Notes: generated from the letters alone by a model not told the origin. Shown: positions 24,188-36,441, numbered from the stretch's first letter. The stretch is 64,000 nucleotides of DNA from Perognathus longimembris pacificus (GCF_023159225.1 NC_063176.1:5778963-5842962), one strand, 5' to 3'. Numbers and translations: made by a program.

Positions 24188-24575
24188 ATATAGGGAGCAT
24201 TTCGGCCATGACATAAAAGGGCTGGCTAAGCATTACCTTCTGTAATTGCTATTCTGATGGCGCAAGGTAGAGGGAGTAAAACTTGGCACTTGTCAGCAAA
24301 TCTACAACATAGATTCATTCCTGGCATTCATTTGCCTTCCATTTTCTTTCTTCTGTGTTCATACATCCTTCTTTTGGATAATCTACCAGTCATCATTGAC
24401 TTGTTTTTCTCTTTACCCACTTCATTAACAAGTTCACTAAATCTGTCTCTTAACTATCTCTTGAGCCTCTCAAATTCTCTTCATGTATATTGTTAGTCTC
24501 CCTGTAACATGAATCTCTTTCCTCTTTCTTTTGTGCATTTTGTCTTATTAATTTTAATACATATGTATGTATGTG
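24188..24575. other. unassigned DNA
   Basis: No supported element; T/C-rich with short open frames only. Confidence 0.45.
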
Positions 24576-24579
24576 CATG

Positions 24580-24640
24580 ATTGTTATTGTAAAGGTGATA
24601 TACAGAGGTGTTATTGTAAAAGTGATAGATAGGCACCAGT
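24580..24640 (-). mobile_element. L1 3' terminus, antisense, duplicated 27-bp unit
   Basis: Plus: tgttattgtaaaggtgatat acagagg (24,582-24,608), then tgttattgtaaaagtgatag (24,609-24,636). Both are the complement of the L1 3' end acatcacctttacaataac. The tandem arrangement is unusual. Confidence 0.65.
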
Positions 24641-25570
24641 GACACTCACATGCTGCATTATTCACCCTTTCACTCTTTCTATGCCCTCCTCACTCTCTCC
24701 AAAACATAATACACTTATGAATAAGACAAAAGCTACAGAAAACAAAAGCAGCAACAAAGAACAATAAAATCCTTGTTTCTATTTCCTAGAGTTCATTTCA
24801 ATAATTTTTTATATAATCATGTGCGTAAAGCTATTGAGCCTTTGTGTTCCTCTCCTAAGCACAGACTTCTTTGGTTTTTACCAGCATCAATCTACTTTTT
24901 GCAAAATGCCATGATGGTGTATGTTAAACATGTATGTTAAAGTTGTACCCCTGATTTAAAAACCCTTAATCATTTCATGCCGCCTTTGAAATATAGTCTC
25001 ATACTCTCTGTAATATGATTTCTATTTTCCTTTATCTCTAGCCACATGCTTGTATTCTCATTTTTTATTCTTGTCATACTAATCTCTTTGTATTTCCTCT
25101 CTCATTTATTATGACATAGAGATGCATGTTCGTGGCTTATGAGTTGTCTTATAAATACACTTTTCTACCTAATTCATTTGTTACATATCACTTACTATTA
25201 TATCCTTAGGGAATATTCTTTTAAGACACATAACTGTAGAAAATCTTACAGTTCCCAATATCTAATTATGTCTCCATTGTCAAAACTTACTTTGCTATAC
25301 TCCTGACCTCCACCTGAAGCAAGAATACGCCACCTTGATAAGTATTGCCTTAGCGCTTTCCATAGTCTATTGCATACATTAAATGTGCAGCAAATTATTC
25401 TGAATATGTTACAGACTAGTGACAGTCAGACTGATGTCAGAAGACCTTTCTTGTACTGGAGGCTCAAGTGATCAAGTACCTTTAGATGACCTGAGCCTTC
25501 CGTGTTTTCAAGATACTCCAGTGTGGAAAATTGGAAGCTGTAGGATCCAATTGCTAATTTGTCATTTCAA
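24641..25570. other. unassigned AT-rich DNA
   Basis: No supported repeat or gene. Confidence 0.45.
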
Positions 25571-25574
25571 AACA

Positions 25575-25830
25575 TTTGGGGAAGGGAAGGGGAATAATAA
25601 AATGGTGAGACAAAGGACAAAGGGTGAACCAATGCAATGGGGATACTAACAAGACACTGTGTTGGAAATGAACCTAACAACTTGGAAGGAAGAGTAGTGG
25701 GGAAGTGGGAGTTAATTGGGAGAAAAGGAGGGAGGGGCTAACACTGGTTGGTCGGCAAGAAAGGTACTCACTACTTATTTATGTAACTGTAAACTCTGTG
25801 CATTACCTTTACAACAAAATAAAATATTAA
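25575..25830 (+). mobile_element. L1 3'UTR, 5'-truncated
   Basis: Same order as other 3' ends here: atggtgagacaaaggacaaa, gacactgtgttggaaatgaa, a G-rich stretch, then tgtaactgtaaactctgtgc and acctttacaac with an A-rich tail. Confidence 0.88.
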
Positions 25831-26339
25831 CAAAAGAAAGATCAAGGACAAAAAAACATTTACGGAAAAAATAGACTTCGCTATAGTAAAGGGAAAACTA
25901 CCACATACATTTTGTTTATCACCCAAACAATAGAACCTTTATTCTTCCTCAGGTATCCTAAGGTCATACCATCACATTGCCAGAATTTCATTTGCAAGAA
26001 AGTTTAACACCACTGAGATTTTGAAACTTAATTTCTATCAGGAATTTGCAAAGGGCTCTGCAAGTTGAGATAGTCATTGACCATTTTCTACTTCTCTAAT
26101 CAAAGTTGGACTGTTTATACCAGTGTTTATAATTTAAACTCCTACCAAAGAATGAGTATGCTCTAGTTATCAATGCTTAGTATTTTCTAAGGAGGTACCA
26201 GTGGCACTGTTTTTCATTTAATGTGTATCTATTTCACCTTTACAGATTTTAAATAATTTTATGCATTAATTTGCTACTTTTTTATCTTTGTGGGAAGCAC
26301 ATGTTCACAGTTGTTAATTTATATTTATTTATTTAATTT
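25831..26339. other. unassigned DNA
   Basis: No supported feature. Confidence 0.45.
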
Positions 26340-26574
26340 TTTAGCCAATCCTGGGCTTGAACTCAGCCTGGGTACTGGCTCTGAGCTTCTTTTGCTCAAG
26401 GTAGAGCTCTATCACTTGAGTCACAAGGCCACTTGTGGGTTTTTTTTGGGGGGGGTGTTAATTGGAGATAAGGGTCTCATGGACTTCCCTGCCAGTTCTA
26501 GCTTCAAACCCTGATCCTCAGATACTGGTCTCCTGAGTAGCTAGGAATGCAGGCATGAGCTACTGGGCCGGGCT
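26340..26574 (-). mobile_element. chimeric 7SL/B1-like + ID-like SINE, antisense
   Basis: Plus: tcctgggcttgaactcagcc, cacttgagtcacaaggccac, a poly(T)/poly(G) patch, then gtctcctgagtagctaggaa and gcaggcatgagctactgg. 5' end near 26,574. Confidence 0.9.
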
Positions 26575-26928
26575 GTCTATAGTCCATCCAGAATTAATTT
26601 TTGCTTACAACATAAGGTATCTTTCTTCTATTTCTCTAGTGTCATAACTATTACATATGCTTTCTACATAAGTACATATGTGATTCCATTTCTTGGGCAC
26701 TAATTGAAGTCCAAAATCTGGAGCATGGGTTAGAAAACTTAATCTGTTGCATATAAGCCTGAACAAGTTATTAAACTTCTATATACCTCCAAATTCACAT
26801 ATGTATCTATATCTACATCAATCTATTTACACATACACATATATGTGTGTTCTATATATGCTATCTATACATATGGCTTCTGTATATGAATATATACACA
26901 CATATATGTGTATACACACAGCCAAAGA

Positions 26929-26951
26929 GAGAGAGAGAGAGAGAGAGAGAA
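26929..26951. repeat. (GA)n microsatellite
   Basis: About 11 GA units shortly before an antisense SINE; AT/GT-rich low-complexity DNA precedes it (26,790-26,925). Confidence 0.9.
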
Positions 26952-26978
26952 TTTATATAACAATATCTCACTAGTGTC

Positions 26979-27170
26979 CTTTTTTTTGTTTGCCAGTCCT
27001 GGAGCTTAAACTCAGGTCCTGAGCACTATCCTTGGCTTCTTTTTGCTCAAAGCTAGCACTCTACCACTTGAGCCACAGCGCCACTTCCAGTGTTTTCTGT
27101 TTATGTGGTGCTGAGGAATCAAACCCAGGGCTTCACGCTAAGCAAGCACTCTACCACATTACCAGGCCCC
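26979..27170 (-). mobile_element. dimeric ID-like SINE, antisense, with target duplication
   Basis: Plus: T-rich tail, gccagtcctggagcttaaac, cacttgagccacagcgccac, acattaccaggcccc. Target duplication tcactagtgtc (26,968-26,978 and 27,171-27,181). Confidence 0.93.
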
Positions 27171-27351
27171 TCACTAGTGTCTTAAAAAGAAACTCATAAG
27201 GTACTGATGTTTTTTTAGTCCAACAAATTCTCATATTTTACTACTATTCTGCTTATTCTTAGCATATCTATAATGTCATATGATATATGTATATATATGA
27301 TTATTAGTGATATATATATTAAGTGATATAAGGACATGTTGCATTATAAGT

Positions 27352-27566
27352 TGAGACCAGTTGCTCACTCCTGTAATCCTTAGTACTCTGGGGAAAAGGG
27401 CAGAAATATGAGGATTGTGGTTCAAAGCCAGCCAGGTCAGGAAAGTCTGTGAGATTCTTCTAATTAACTACTAGAAGTGGAGCTGTGGTTTAAAGTGGTA
27501 GAATATTAGCCTTGAGCAGTAAATCTCTGAGACCTCCAGGCCCTAAGGTCAAGCCTCGCGATGGAC
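27352..27566 (+). mobile_element. chimeric 7SL/B1-like + ID-like SINE
   Basis: ttgctcactcctgtaatcct, aaagccagccaggtcaggaa, a shortened linker, then ggtttaaagtggtagaatat and agccttgagc, ending caagcctcgcgatggac. Confidence 0.88.
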
Positions 27567-28099
27567 ACAAAAAAATGGCATTATATACACCATATACACA
27601 TGTTATAAATGCACGTTTGTACATTATATATCTTATACAAATATATACATTCATGCATATATATGGATATATATGTGTGTATGTGTATATACATATATAT
27701 ATACTTGAGAGTGATATGAGTAGATTAGTTGAAAATCAGTTATTTTTTCAAATAACATAAAATAAATGTGTCATTTGAGGAGATTCGGATTTTTTTGTTA
27801 TTAAGCTTTGCATTCATAGTTTTAGTATCTCCCTTCACTTACTTGGTTATGTGTTATGCACCGAATTTTGAATATCCTCCCATGTCTAGAGTTAGCTTAT
27901 TTAACAGATGGGACTTCGAGTTTTAGTCTATGTGTGTCCTCCAAAGGGAATGTTTGGGGTCTGGTCTCCTTCCTTCTTTATGCTAAGAGCGAGCGAGCAG
28001 TTCTTATCTGCCACATGTAGAACAGTTTTTTTTTTTTCCAGCAAAGTTTTCTTTATAAAAAGGTCTCAAACAACTCATATAAACTTTATTCTTGGGTGA
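27567..28099. other. AT/GT low-complexity and unassigned DNA
   Basis: Includes TA/TG-rich runs at about 27,640-27,705. No gene supported. Confidence 0.5.
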
Positions 28100-28990
28100 A
28101 GCTCACGGTGTCATTGTATTATATCATTTTTTGATGATTTCTTTCTGACTTTGATCCTCTCATTTATTATAGTGAACGATCTCTTCTCTACTTTTTGTTG
28201 AATCTATTTTGGTCTTTATTTTTGGTTTTATCATCTTTTTCTGTTTTGTCCCAGCTCACATACTATCTGATTATAATTTCTTATAATACGTTCTCTACAT
28301 TTCTTATGCATAATTGTTATGAAATTAGCAGTTCTTTTATTTTAATTTTTTAATTAATTTATTATCTGTAAGTAGTTGCACAAAAGCGTTTCAGTTCCAA
28401 ATAAGTTAGCTAGTAGAATAAATTTGTGAAGTCACTGCTGTGTCAAACACGCTTTATTGATGAAGTTGTCTTCTTCACCTGTATTCTTTGTCTGATCCCT
28501 TTCATTCGTTTTGTATAAGTTCTGGATCAATTCCATATGATTTCATCATCTCATCTTTCATTTCCTCTTGGACTCTTGTTTGTAGGTGTTTGGAGGTGTT
28601 GCTTGAGTGTAATGAGAAGAAGTTGGCTCAAAAGGAAGGAACCAAAACTCTCGGTGTGCAGGAGTAATTTTTCGGTGCAGTTTTGTGTGACAGAATGTTC
28701 TCCCAGCATTTTCTAACTCCCAGGTGCCTGCGTTGCACATTGCACAGCTGCTGAGAATGCGGCATCTCTCTAGCCCTCCTCCTGAATCAACAGCCTGCTT
28801 CTGTAAACATAGCTTATTTGTGGAGCTCCACACTCCATACAATCTGCTTTCTGGGGAAACTCTCACCCTCAGTCCAGGCATGTTACTTCTCCTGTTTGGA
28901 AGGAGGAATTTCTGGGCTTTATCCCTCAGAGGTTTTGCTCCCTACTGAGCTAGGAGCTGAAAGCTTTGTCTAAATTTGGAAACCTTATCT
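28100..28990. other. unassigned block, possibly antisense old L1 5' part
   Basis: 28,560-28,960 is richer in G+C than its surroundings. It is open on the minus strand for 107 codons (28,558-28,881), with a partly overlapping plus-strand frame of 74 codons. Upstream, the minus strand is A-rich in a manner like an L1 ORF1 start. I could not match it to the L1 at 37,007, so this remains a guess. Confidence 0.25.
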
Positions 28991-29377
28991 TTTATTTCTA
29001 CCCAATGAGCATTTACTTATTCACATAGCCAATAGTTCTGAGGAAAATATGCCAAGGACTTAGTATCAGGGGAACATTTTCCAATGGAAAAAAATATGAA
29101 ATACTCCTTCTAAACATTTTTATTTTTGTGAAGAGAGAGTTGTATTCACATAAAAATTACAATAGAATAAATAAATTTTGATGATATAATTGTAGGCAAA
29201 GAGATTCAAGACAAGAATGCTGAAGTCTGTGGATATGAGTCAGAGGAGGATTAAGCTAATTCACGAAGTGGAACACCAAACTGCTATAAGGAAGGCCTTG
29301 TGCTCTGTGGAGAAGTGGCAGTGATAAGGGCCAGAATGACCTCTGTCCTTCCAAAGCCTAGAAGCTTGCTGACTGAG
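28991..29377. other. unassigned DNA with a short open frame
   Basis: A plus-strand stretch of about 44 sense codons ends in TGA at about 29,322. It has no identified family and no splice evidence. Confidence 0.3.
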
Positions 29378-29632
29378 ATGCTGGAGGGCATGTGGCCAAA
29401 AGGGAACCTTACTACACGGTTGGTGGGAATGTAAACTTGTTCAACCGCTCTGGACAGCAGTATGGAGGTTCCTCAAAAAAGCTAAAGATTGAGCTCCCCT
29501 ATGACCCAGCAGCCCCACATTTGGGCATCTACCCAAAAGATTACAAACAAGACCCTACCAAAGCCACCAGCACAACTCTGTTCATTGTAGCACAATTTGT
29601 CATGGCTAAAATATGGAACTAACTCAGTTGTT
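29378..29632 (+). mobile_element. L1 ORF2 C-terminal fragment
   Basis: catgtggccaaaagggaacc onward matches 43,062-43,296 of the main L1, in a continuous frame (KKLKIELPYDPAAPHLGIYP) to the tgg-aac-taa at about 29,621. The L1 match stops abruptly near 29,632 and resumes further on at about 29,930. Confidence 0.9.
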
Positions 29633-29927
29633 CCATAGGAATGACAGTAATATCACTGAGGATGTTTTAGCCGCAACAACATGAAAAAAGGAAACAAAGT
29701 AGAATTTTTATTGTTTCTGTGACTCTGCCTACACATTTCTGACTATAAAACTGTAATGATGTATTTCCTGAGAAGGTTCTAGAAGTCCAGACTTCAAATC
29801 TCCACATGTCAATATCCATTTCTTTCTACTTGATGCTATTCATAAGGTTTTATTCCTAATTTAAATGCAAAACAAAACATTTTTGTCCTCTGATTCTTCT
29901 GACTTACAATTTTACATATAAATCATA
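29633..29927. other. non-L1 sequence between two L1 pieces
   Basis: About 295 bp without similarity to L1, where roughly 130-140 bp of the ORF2 end would be expected. Origin unknown. Confidence 0.5.
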
Positions 29928-30478
29928 GTAAATGAAGTGAGCCAGACCCAAAGAAACATAGACTCTATGGTTTCCCTCATTGATAATAATTAGTATATGT
30001 CTAGAATAGACCTAGCAAAAGATCACAATAGTTCAATAGCTATGAACACATAAGATGATGCTAAGAAAGATGAATTCCAAATTATAGAAATTAGTGGTTT
30101 ATCATTGCTGTTATTTTCAATGTAATGTGAAATTATGCCGTTTTCTTTGTCTTTATTCCCCAGGGTTTTACCCCTGATGTCACTGTAACTGATGATGGTA
30201 CCCTGGGTATTGTATACATGTTTATTGGAACTAAGGAAGGGAAGGGTAACATCAAAATGGAAAGACAAAGGGTAAAAAGTGAACCAATGCAACAGCAATA
30301 CTTATAAAACTATATGCTGTAAACCAACTGTAATACTTGTGGGGGGAGGGGTTGGGGAATGGGGAGGGTGGGAGAAAAATGAGGGAGGAGGTAACAATTT
30401 TGATTAGAAATGTACGCACTGCCTTATGTATGAAACTAACCCCCTCTGTACATCACTTTGACAATAAATAAATAAAAA
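29928..30478 (+). mobile_element. L1 ORF2 end and 3'UTR
   Basis: Starts at aaatgaagtgagccagaccc, matching the main L1 from about 43,424 on, and includes acacataagatgatgctaag, a G-rich tract (30,339-30,372), ctctgtacatcactttgaca and an A-rich end. The start point is nearly the same as that of the copy at 63,905. Confidence 0.92.
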
Positions 30479-30895
30479 TTTATATGTATATATACACACA
30501 CATATATTAAATACTTCTTATTTCCCTAGTGTCAATACAACAGATGGTCATAATTTTAAAATTTACTCTCCAGTATTGCCTCAAAAAAATCACTTGATAT
30601 AATGGAACATTCCTGACTCATATTCTAGCTCTGGCTCATGAATACCAAGTCTTCATGTCTAATAATCTAATTTTTATCATCTGCTACTATAAGTCAGTAG
30701 TTTGATAGCAATTCCTCCCATTGTCGTAGCATCTTAATGAAAAATATATGGAAATAGTTCTAAATAAGATTACTCTGAGTAGCAAAAAGTTGAAATATGC
30801 TTACTAATATTTCACAATTATTAACATTTAATAATTATTTAACAAAAGTTGTGGCCTACTCTACAATCTTTTTTTCTGTACCCTTTGTCTTAGAT
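30479..30895. other. unassigned AT-rich DNA
   Basis: No supported feature. Confidence 0.45.
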
Positions 30896-30899
30896 ATAA

Positions 30900-31150
30900 G
30901 CTGATCTGATTTGGGTAGTGGATTGGGACACACAGAAATGGTGGGACAAAGGGTGAATCAATTGAACAGTGATACTCACCAGACACTATGTTGGAAATGG
31001 AACTATACAACTTGAGGGGAAGGTGTTCATGAGCGAAAAAATGGGAGGAAATGAGCTAAGGGGTGACACTGTTCAAAAAGAAATGTACTAATTACCCAAT
31101 TTATGAATCGTAACCCCTCTGTACTTTATCTTTACAATATTAAAAAATAA
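30900..31150 (+). mobile_element. L1 3'UTR, 5'-truncated
   Basis: ctgatttgggtagtggattg, atggtgggacaaagggtgaa, gacactatgttggaaatgga, then cgtaacccctctgtacttta and ctttacaata with an A-rich end. Confidence 0.9.
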
Positions 31151-34100
31151 TTTTCTTAGTGTATGGATTTAGAATTTACATAAAATCAAGTTTAGGCAAA
31201 ACTACTAGACATCAAATTATTTCAGGAAACCCAGAAAAGGAGATTAGAATTATGTTTTAGGAATCTTTCAGTATTTATATGGGAGAGGAAAGGCCAGACT
31301 AGCAATGGAAAATATGGAATGACAGGAGAGGGAAACACAAATGATTCAGACAATTCTGCTGTCGCAAATGGTCAAACCCATATGGTAAGCAAATGATGCA
31401 GCTGCCTTAACATTACATCCTGATTTGTGATTCAGATTTTGTGGAAAAATGTACAGATGTTAAGTATGTTTCTTCAGTAATTCTGTTTGAGGTAGTATAT
31501 CTATCTATCTATACCATTAATACACTATTTTTAAATTACAAAGTGTTCAACTGTGCTAGTCTGCTTTTTTTTTCCCCCCTCACAGACTACCAAACGAAGA
31601 GAAGTGATTAACTTTTAAGACTCAACATTTAGGTTAATGTCTTCTCTGGCTACAAGGACTCAACAGATATAAACATACTTAACAATAACAGAGACTATTT
31701 ATTTATCATAATGTTCTCTTGGATTGTTTTGGCTTATTAGAATATTCTTAGTTTTTACAAAGGATGGTGACTGCAGCTTGTATAAGAGTAGTTTAATAAC
31801 ATACTAAGATAGAAAAGCTGAAGCAATCAAGGGGCATAATCCATGAAATAACAGGAATAATACATAATAATTACAGGAATTGTACATACATTCTGCCTTT
31901 GTAACTGTACACACCGTTGTGAGTGGCTGAGACTGCCTACGTGACTTTTAATATGTTCATGTGAATCACTAGAGGGCAACATATACTGTTCCATTAACAG
32001 CCACACATCACAGGCAGTGTGGTTTGTAGATACTTGGAGTGAAAGCAGAGACAGAATGGAACAATTCAGGAAGCTAAAACCTGTGATTGTAACTGCTGTT
32101 AAAATAACCAGGTACTTAGCTCCCTGTACAAAATCATCTGCAACTAGTTATCTCCGTAGAAAAACCTACAAGGTAAGGACTTAAGGTTTCTCATTTAATT
32201 AAAAAAAAGACTTTACCCTCGTTTTATGAAAGTATGCATATCGTTGTATAGATCTGAAATGAAAATGGATCTAATTTTTTAATCTTTCAAGTATATGAAC
32301 CAATAACAGAAGGCAGTCCGTTTATTATTTTTCATACAGACTACCCTGCCAACAAAGAGGGAAAACGTTCTCATGGTATTACTGTGCACTCAATTTGCCA
32401 CTGCTTAGGTTTTTTTAGACCTAATGAATGAAGAAAGCTTCCAGTGGGGGAAGAACTAACCAGAAAAATGACAATTCAACTCAAACCAAGGGACCAAATC
32501 ACCTTTGAAACTGCTGTTAGGATTTTTATCCTTAGTGTTTTTTTCAAAAATGTATATCTAAACACTGAATTATATTTGTGTTTCAGTGATACAACTGCTG
32601 TCACTTTGTCTTGGGAAAAAGTAGCTTATAAAAATAAATGAATATAATGAGTGCATTTTACTGTCCCCAAAGAATTACACAAAAACAAAACAAATAAGCA
32701 AATAAAAGAGTCCAGAGAAACCTGAGTTAACAACTGAGATGGGGAGGGGATGCTAGAAAACAGGTAAGCATAGTCACATCTTAATGATAGCACTTCATTT
32801 CAAAAGGAGTGCAGCTTTTAATTTTTAAATCACATGAATTCTAATTCTGTTTTAGATACAGCAGGTTTAAATTGATAGTTTCCAGTTAACTTTAAATCAC
32901 TTATTATGGGTAAGGCAAAATAGTTTACTATCTCATTGAATCCTCACCATGTACTTGTACATAGGTAAGTTGATAGTTCAGAGATGGATTCAGTGGTGAA
33001 GGAAAAACACACAATCCAAGCATTGAGTCTATAATCTTCAATATTATTTACTGCCTTTTACTTTCTCCCATGAACAGAGGCTATCTCAGAAGGAGGATAG
33101 TAAGACACAAAGTGAAATGTCTCCATCAGAAAATAGTGATACACAGTTCACACTCATTCAAAGTTGTTCATTGCCCTCTTCTATTATGAGTCTAAAATTC
33201 TGCATAGAAGCATGCAAGTTTGTGATATTTGGAAAAATGTATGGGAAAATGGATTTATTGTAAAATGAGTAAACTGAATTTCACTCTCAGATGCATATGA
33301 ATGCAATTTAGAGTTTGATCATATATGTTAAACATTCTCTATTCTGTGATTTTAGGAGATTAGTAGAGGCCTATCATGAGGCTCATACTTTGAACTAAAG
33401 GAATTTTACATAGTGGAATTACAAAATCTGTCTATTCATGCATTGAATATTTTTGAAATTCTTTCTTTGGAGGCATTCATGAAAGCCGGAGGAAAAATAA
33501 TACATTATTCCATTATTAAGTTGAAATTTTTAACTTCTTTATATGATGTGATATTCTAGAATTTCATGTATGCTTAGAGTTAATCCATTGAGTAGATAAA
33601 CTATACTGGAGTAAAAAATAAAATCAAATAACAGAAATATCTGAGGTGCTGGTAGACTTGAGCTATGTCTAGTTTTCAGTGCTTCATTCCTTAATTTTGT
33701 CTTTTATAACTTCCTTCACTTTACCCTACGATCCAAGTATTTCATTATATTAGTATACTTGGATATATTATTATTAATGAGCTTTTTTCCTTAGATATAC
33801 CATAAGTATTTCATTTTACATATCCTGGTTTTCAGAGAATTAGGTTTCTTCTAGCTTCTAAATTTTATGTACTAGCTAATTCCAAGATGTTAATAACTTT
33901 TATGGTGCATTTTAGTCATTAAAATTATGTTAGACTATATTTTCATTCAGCCTACCCTTTTTACCACACAATTGAGCCTGAGACTTTTTTCATAATGTAC
34001 ATATTCAAATGGTAAAATTGCATGAAGTTTTTACTTTGCTGTTTTTTCTCATTAAAATTTAATTTGAAAATATATTGTTTGTACGGAAATATTTTTTTCA

Positions 34101-34400
34101 AAAAATTCCAACTTTAAGGAGATTGGTAGTAAATAAAGCAAACACAATAGAAACATTAAATATCCATTGGTACCCATGGCATAAGTAAATAAAAGCTTGT
34201 CATCACTAACAAAAATATCTCATTGAGAAAATTTACTACTCCTGGTTTTAAGTATTATTAACATATTATATGTGTTTAAGTCATACTTATCCATTAAAAT
34301 TATACTAAATTTTGTATTAATGATTAAACATGTGTTTTCATTTTATAATAGTGGTAGACATTTGAGAGACATTGTTAGTGGAAAAATATATACATTTTAT
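31151..34400. other. long AT-rich stretch, weak MIR-like trace only
   Basis: No gene or recent repeat. About 32,925-33,030 reads like the 3' part of MIR/L2 (atctcattgaatcctcacca). A short (ATCT)n patch lies at 31,497-31,512. Open frames are short and lack domains. Confidence 0.4.
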
Positions 34401-35543
34401 TCTTTTTAATCAAATAGTAATAGAGTAATTAAATATAAAACTTAAAACTGAGAAATCCCAAAAGATCCTACTTAAAGATGATGAAATTAAAGAAGACAAG
34501 GAGAAAATATTAAGCAGAATAAAATGCATGCCTTTCAAAGAAGAAATAAAAACAAATGATCTAGCAAAGAAAAAAACAGATACATCATAAAATACACACA
34601 TTTATTCTGAGATTTTTTTAATTACTTAAAACTTTTAAAATTACAAGTATTCTCAAGTTCTACTCTGCAGAATCTACATTTTTTTCACTTTCTCTAACCA
34701 TAACAGTCCTTGAAATATTTCTTACACCACTAGGGTGCCATTCAGTAAATTGCTACTTCATCAGCACTAAATTGCACAGTAATATGTTTAGAAAGAATGC
34801 CTGGTTCACCCTAGGATTACAAATGTACCTTATTAGTTCTAAAATCACACCTATGAGGATGAAAAATAGAAATGGGAAATATTTCTATTATTTTGGAGTT
34901 CAGACAAATTGAGACACCAAACAGAGAATAATAGATTTGTCCTTTCTCCAAATTTTAGAGCTCCCAATTTAAAATCTAATACTTGATCTGCTAAGGATGA
35001 AAGTTCAGTCATCACTATACCCATGTTTACAAAGCATGTACAAATGCTATGAGAAAGATCTGGCTTCATTCGGGATTTTTTGTTAAAAATTATTTTTGTA
35101 ATAGTAGTGAGAAAAAGTATAAAATTATCAAAGGATGAACTGCTCATTTCATCCTTATGCTCATTTCTCCAAAGCCAAGTTACACCTTTTCTATAATCAG
35201 TGTGATTACTTTTCATCCTACTTACTTTGTTAACTTAAAAAAATAATAGTAATGCTGATTTTATTCTTGGGGGAAATTCCTATATGGAGAAAAGCCTACG
35301 TTCTATATTCTTGATGAACTATAGACTTTTCACTTGCCAAACTATTTATCTTTCAATTTTTACTACTAGGGTACTACAGAGTAATTTCAACTGGTTAAAT
35401 TAGGGGAAGAAAAAGATATATTCAGGAAAAATCTCCAGTTTTATTGAAAAAAGAATTTGTCCTCTGAGTTCTTAATACTCATGAAAATGAGTGAAACTAT
35501 CTCTGCGCAATGCAATGCTGGTTGCTTTGCCTAAATGGTTTAT
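34401..35543. other. AT-rich DNA, nothing recognised
   Basis: A minus-strand open frame of 121 codons (34,851-35,216) is the longest non-repeat frame in the window, but it shows no motif, no conserved family and no coding-like composition. Confidence 0.4.
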
Positions 35544-35560
35544 AAAAGTTGTATCATCAC

Positions 35561-35756
35561 ACTGGGAATGGGGCTTAGTGGTAGAGTGCTTGCCTAGCAA
35601 GCATGCAGCCCCTGGGTTCAATTCTTCAGCACCACATAAACAGGAAAAGCTAGAAGTAGAGCCGGGACTCAAGAGGTAGAGTGCTAGCATAAAAAACAAA
35701 CAAACAAACCAGGTACAGTGCTCAGGCCCCAATCCCAAGCCCCAGGTCTGGGGGGA
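35561..35756 (+). mobile_element. dimeric ID-like SINE with perfect 17-bp target duplication
   Basis: Head actgggaatggggcttagtg with A box about 35,572-35,581; B box GGTTCAATTC at 35,615-35,624; second unit ends in a short caaacaaacaaacc-type spacer and gcccc/ggtctgg end. Target duplication aaaagttgtatcatcac at 35,544-35,560 and 35,757-35,773 without mismatch, so this is a comparatively young insertion. Confidence 0.97.
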
Positions 35757-35773
35757 AAAAGTTGTATCATCAC

Positions 35774-35945
35774 CTGTTAAATGAGAACATGCACAGCTGT
35801 GTATTTTCAGTGTTTGATAATTCTGGAGCTGTTATATTTTATACAATGTTCCATCTTCCCGTGACTTTAGAAATCTTTTTCATTGATCTGTTTGCAGTTA
35901 TGGATGCCTACAATCCTTGCTACATAAGTATTCAGTATTCATAAG
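35774..35945. other. unassigned DNA
   Basis: No supported feature. Confidence 0.45.
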
Positions 35946-35949
35946 TATG

Positions 35950-36441
35950 CATCTGAGGCTGCACTGGTAAACAAGGCTGAGTCCCTACCTGAACACAAGA
36001 AGAACAAAAAGAACTGGGGACATACCTGAAGTAACAGAGGGCCTACCTGTGAGCCACAGGCTCTGATCTCAAGGCCAAGTATCAGTAGAAGGCTTGACCT
36101 CCGCCCTATTGCCTCAGGCCCATACAGATACCAGGCAGAACCTCAAGATGCAAACCTGCTTTCCTATGCAGGCAGGACATCTCACCTAGGCCCAGATGTA
36201 AACAACCCTTTGTGGGCCAAATGGAAAAGCCCCAACTTCCTAGACCTCTTGGTGCTTCCAGTCATCTCTACCTCCTTGCTCAGACCCCATATAAACCTGG
36301 TCCCAAATTCATCCCCTCGCACAACCTCCAATCCCTCCATGGGAAGGTCTGTGCCCCGCACTGTTCCTCAATAAACAGTCCTCACCTTTTGAGGATCTAG
36401 TCTGGCCTATTCCGTTTCCATTCTCGTCCATTTTCCCATCA
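35950..36441 (+). mobile_element. solo LTR-like element (endogenous retrovirus)
   Basis: A GC-richer block with LTR layout: U3-like sequence, a TATA-like box in ccatataaacctgg (36,287-36,300), about 75 bp further the polyadenylation signal AATAAA (36,370-36,375), then a U5-like pyrimidine-rich end. No internal retroviral genes are adjacent. Exact ends and target duplication could not be fixed. Class not determined. Confidence 0.65.

Noticed and set aside
29195..29322. 44-codon open frame with a basic, helix-like composition
   Set aside because: Too short, no identifiable family, and no acceptor/donor pair that I could defend as an exon.
34851..35216. 121-codon minus-strand open frame
   Set aside because: Longest non-repeat frame, but composition follows AT-rich DNA and no motif was recognised.
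35561..35640. tRNA gene suggested by A and B boxes
   Set aside because: The boxes belong to the head of a dimeric SINE; no cloverleaf acceptor stem closes, and the same unit recurs many times.
35950..36441. Adjacent retroviral gag/pol/env for the LTR-like element
   Set aside because: Neither side shows a primer-binding site, polypurine tract or viral open frames; the element appears solitary.
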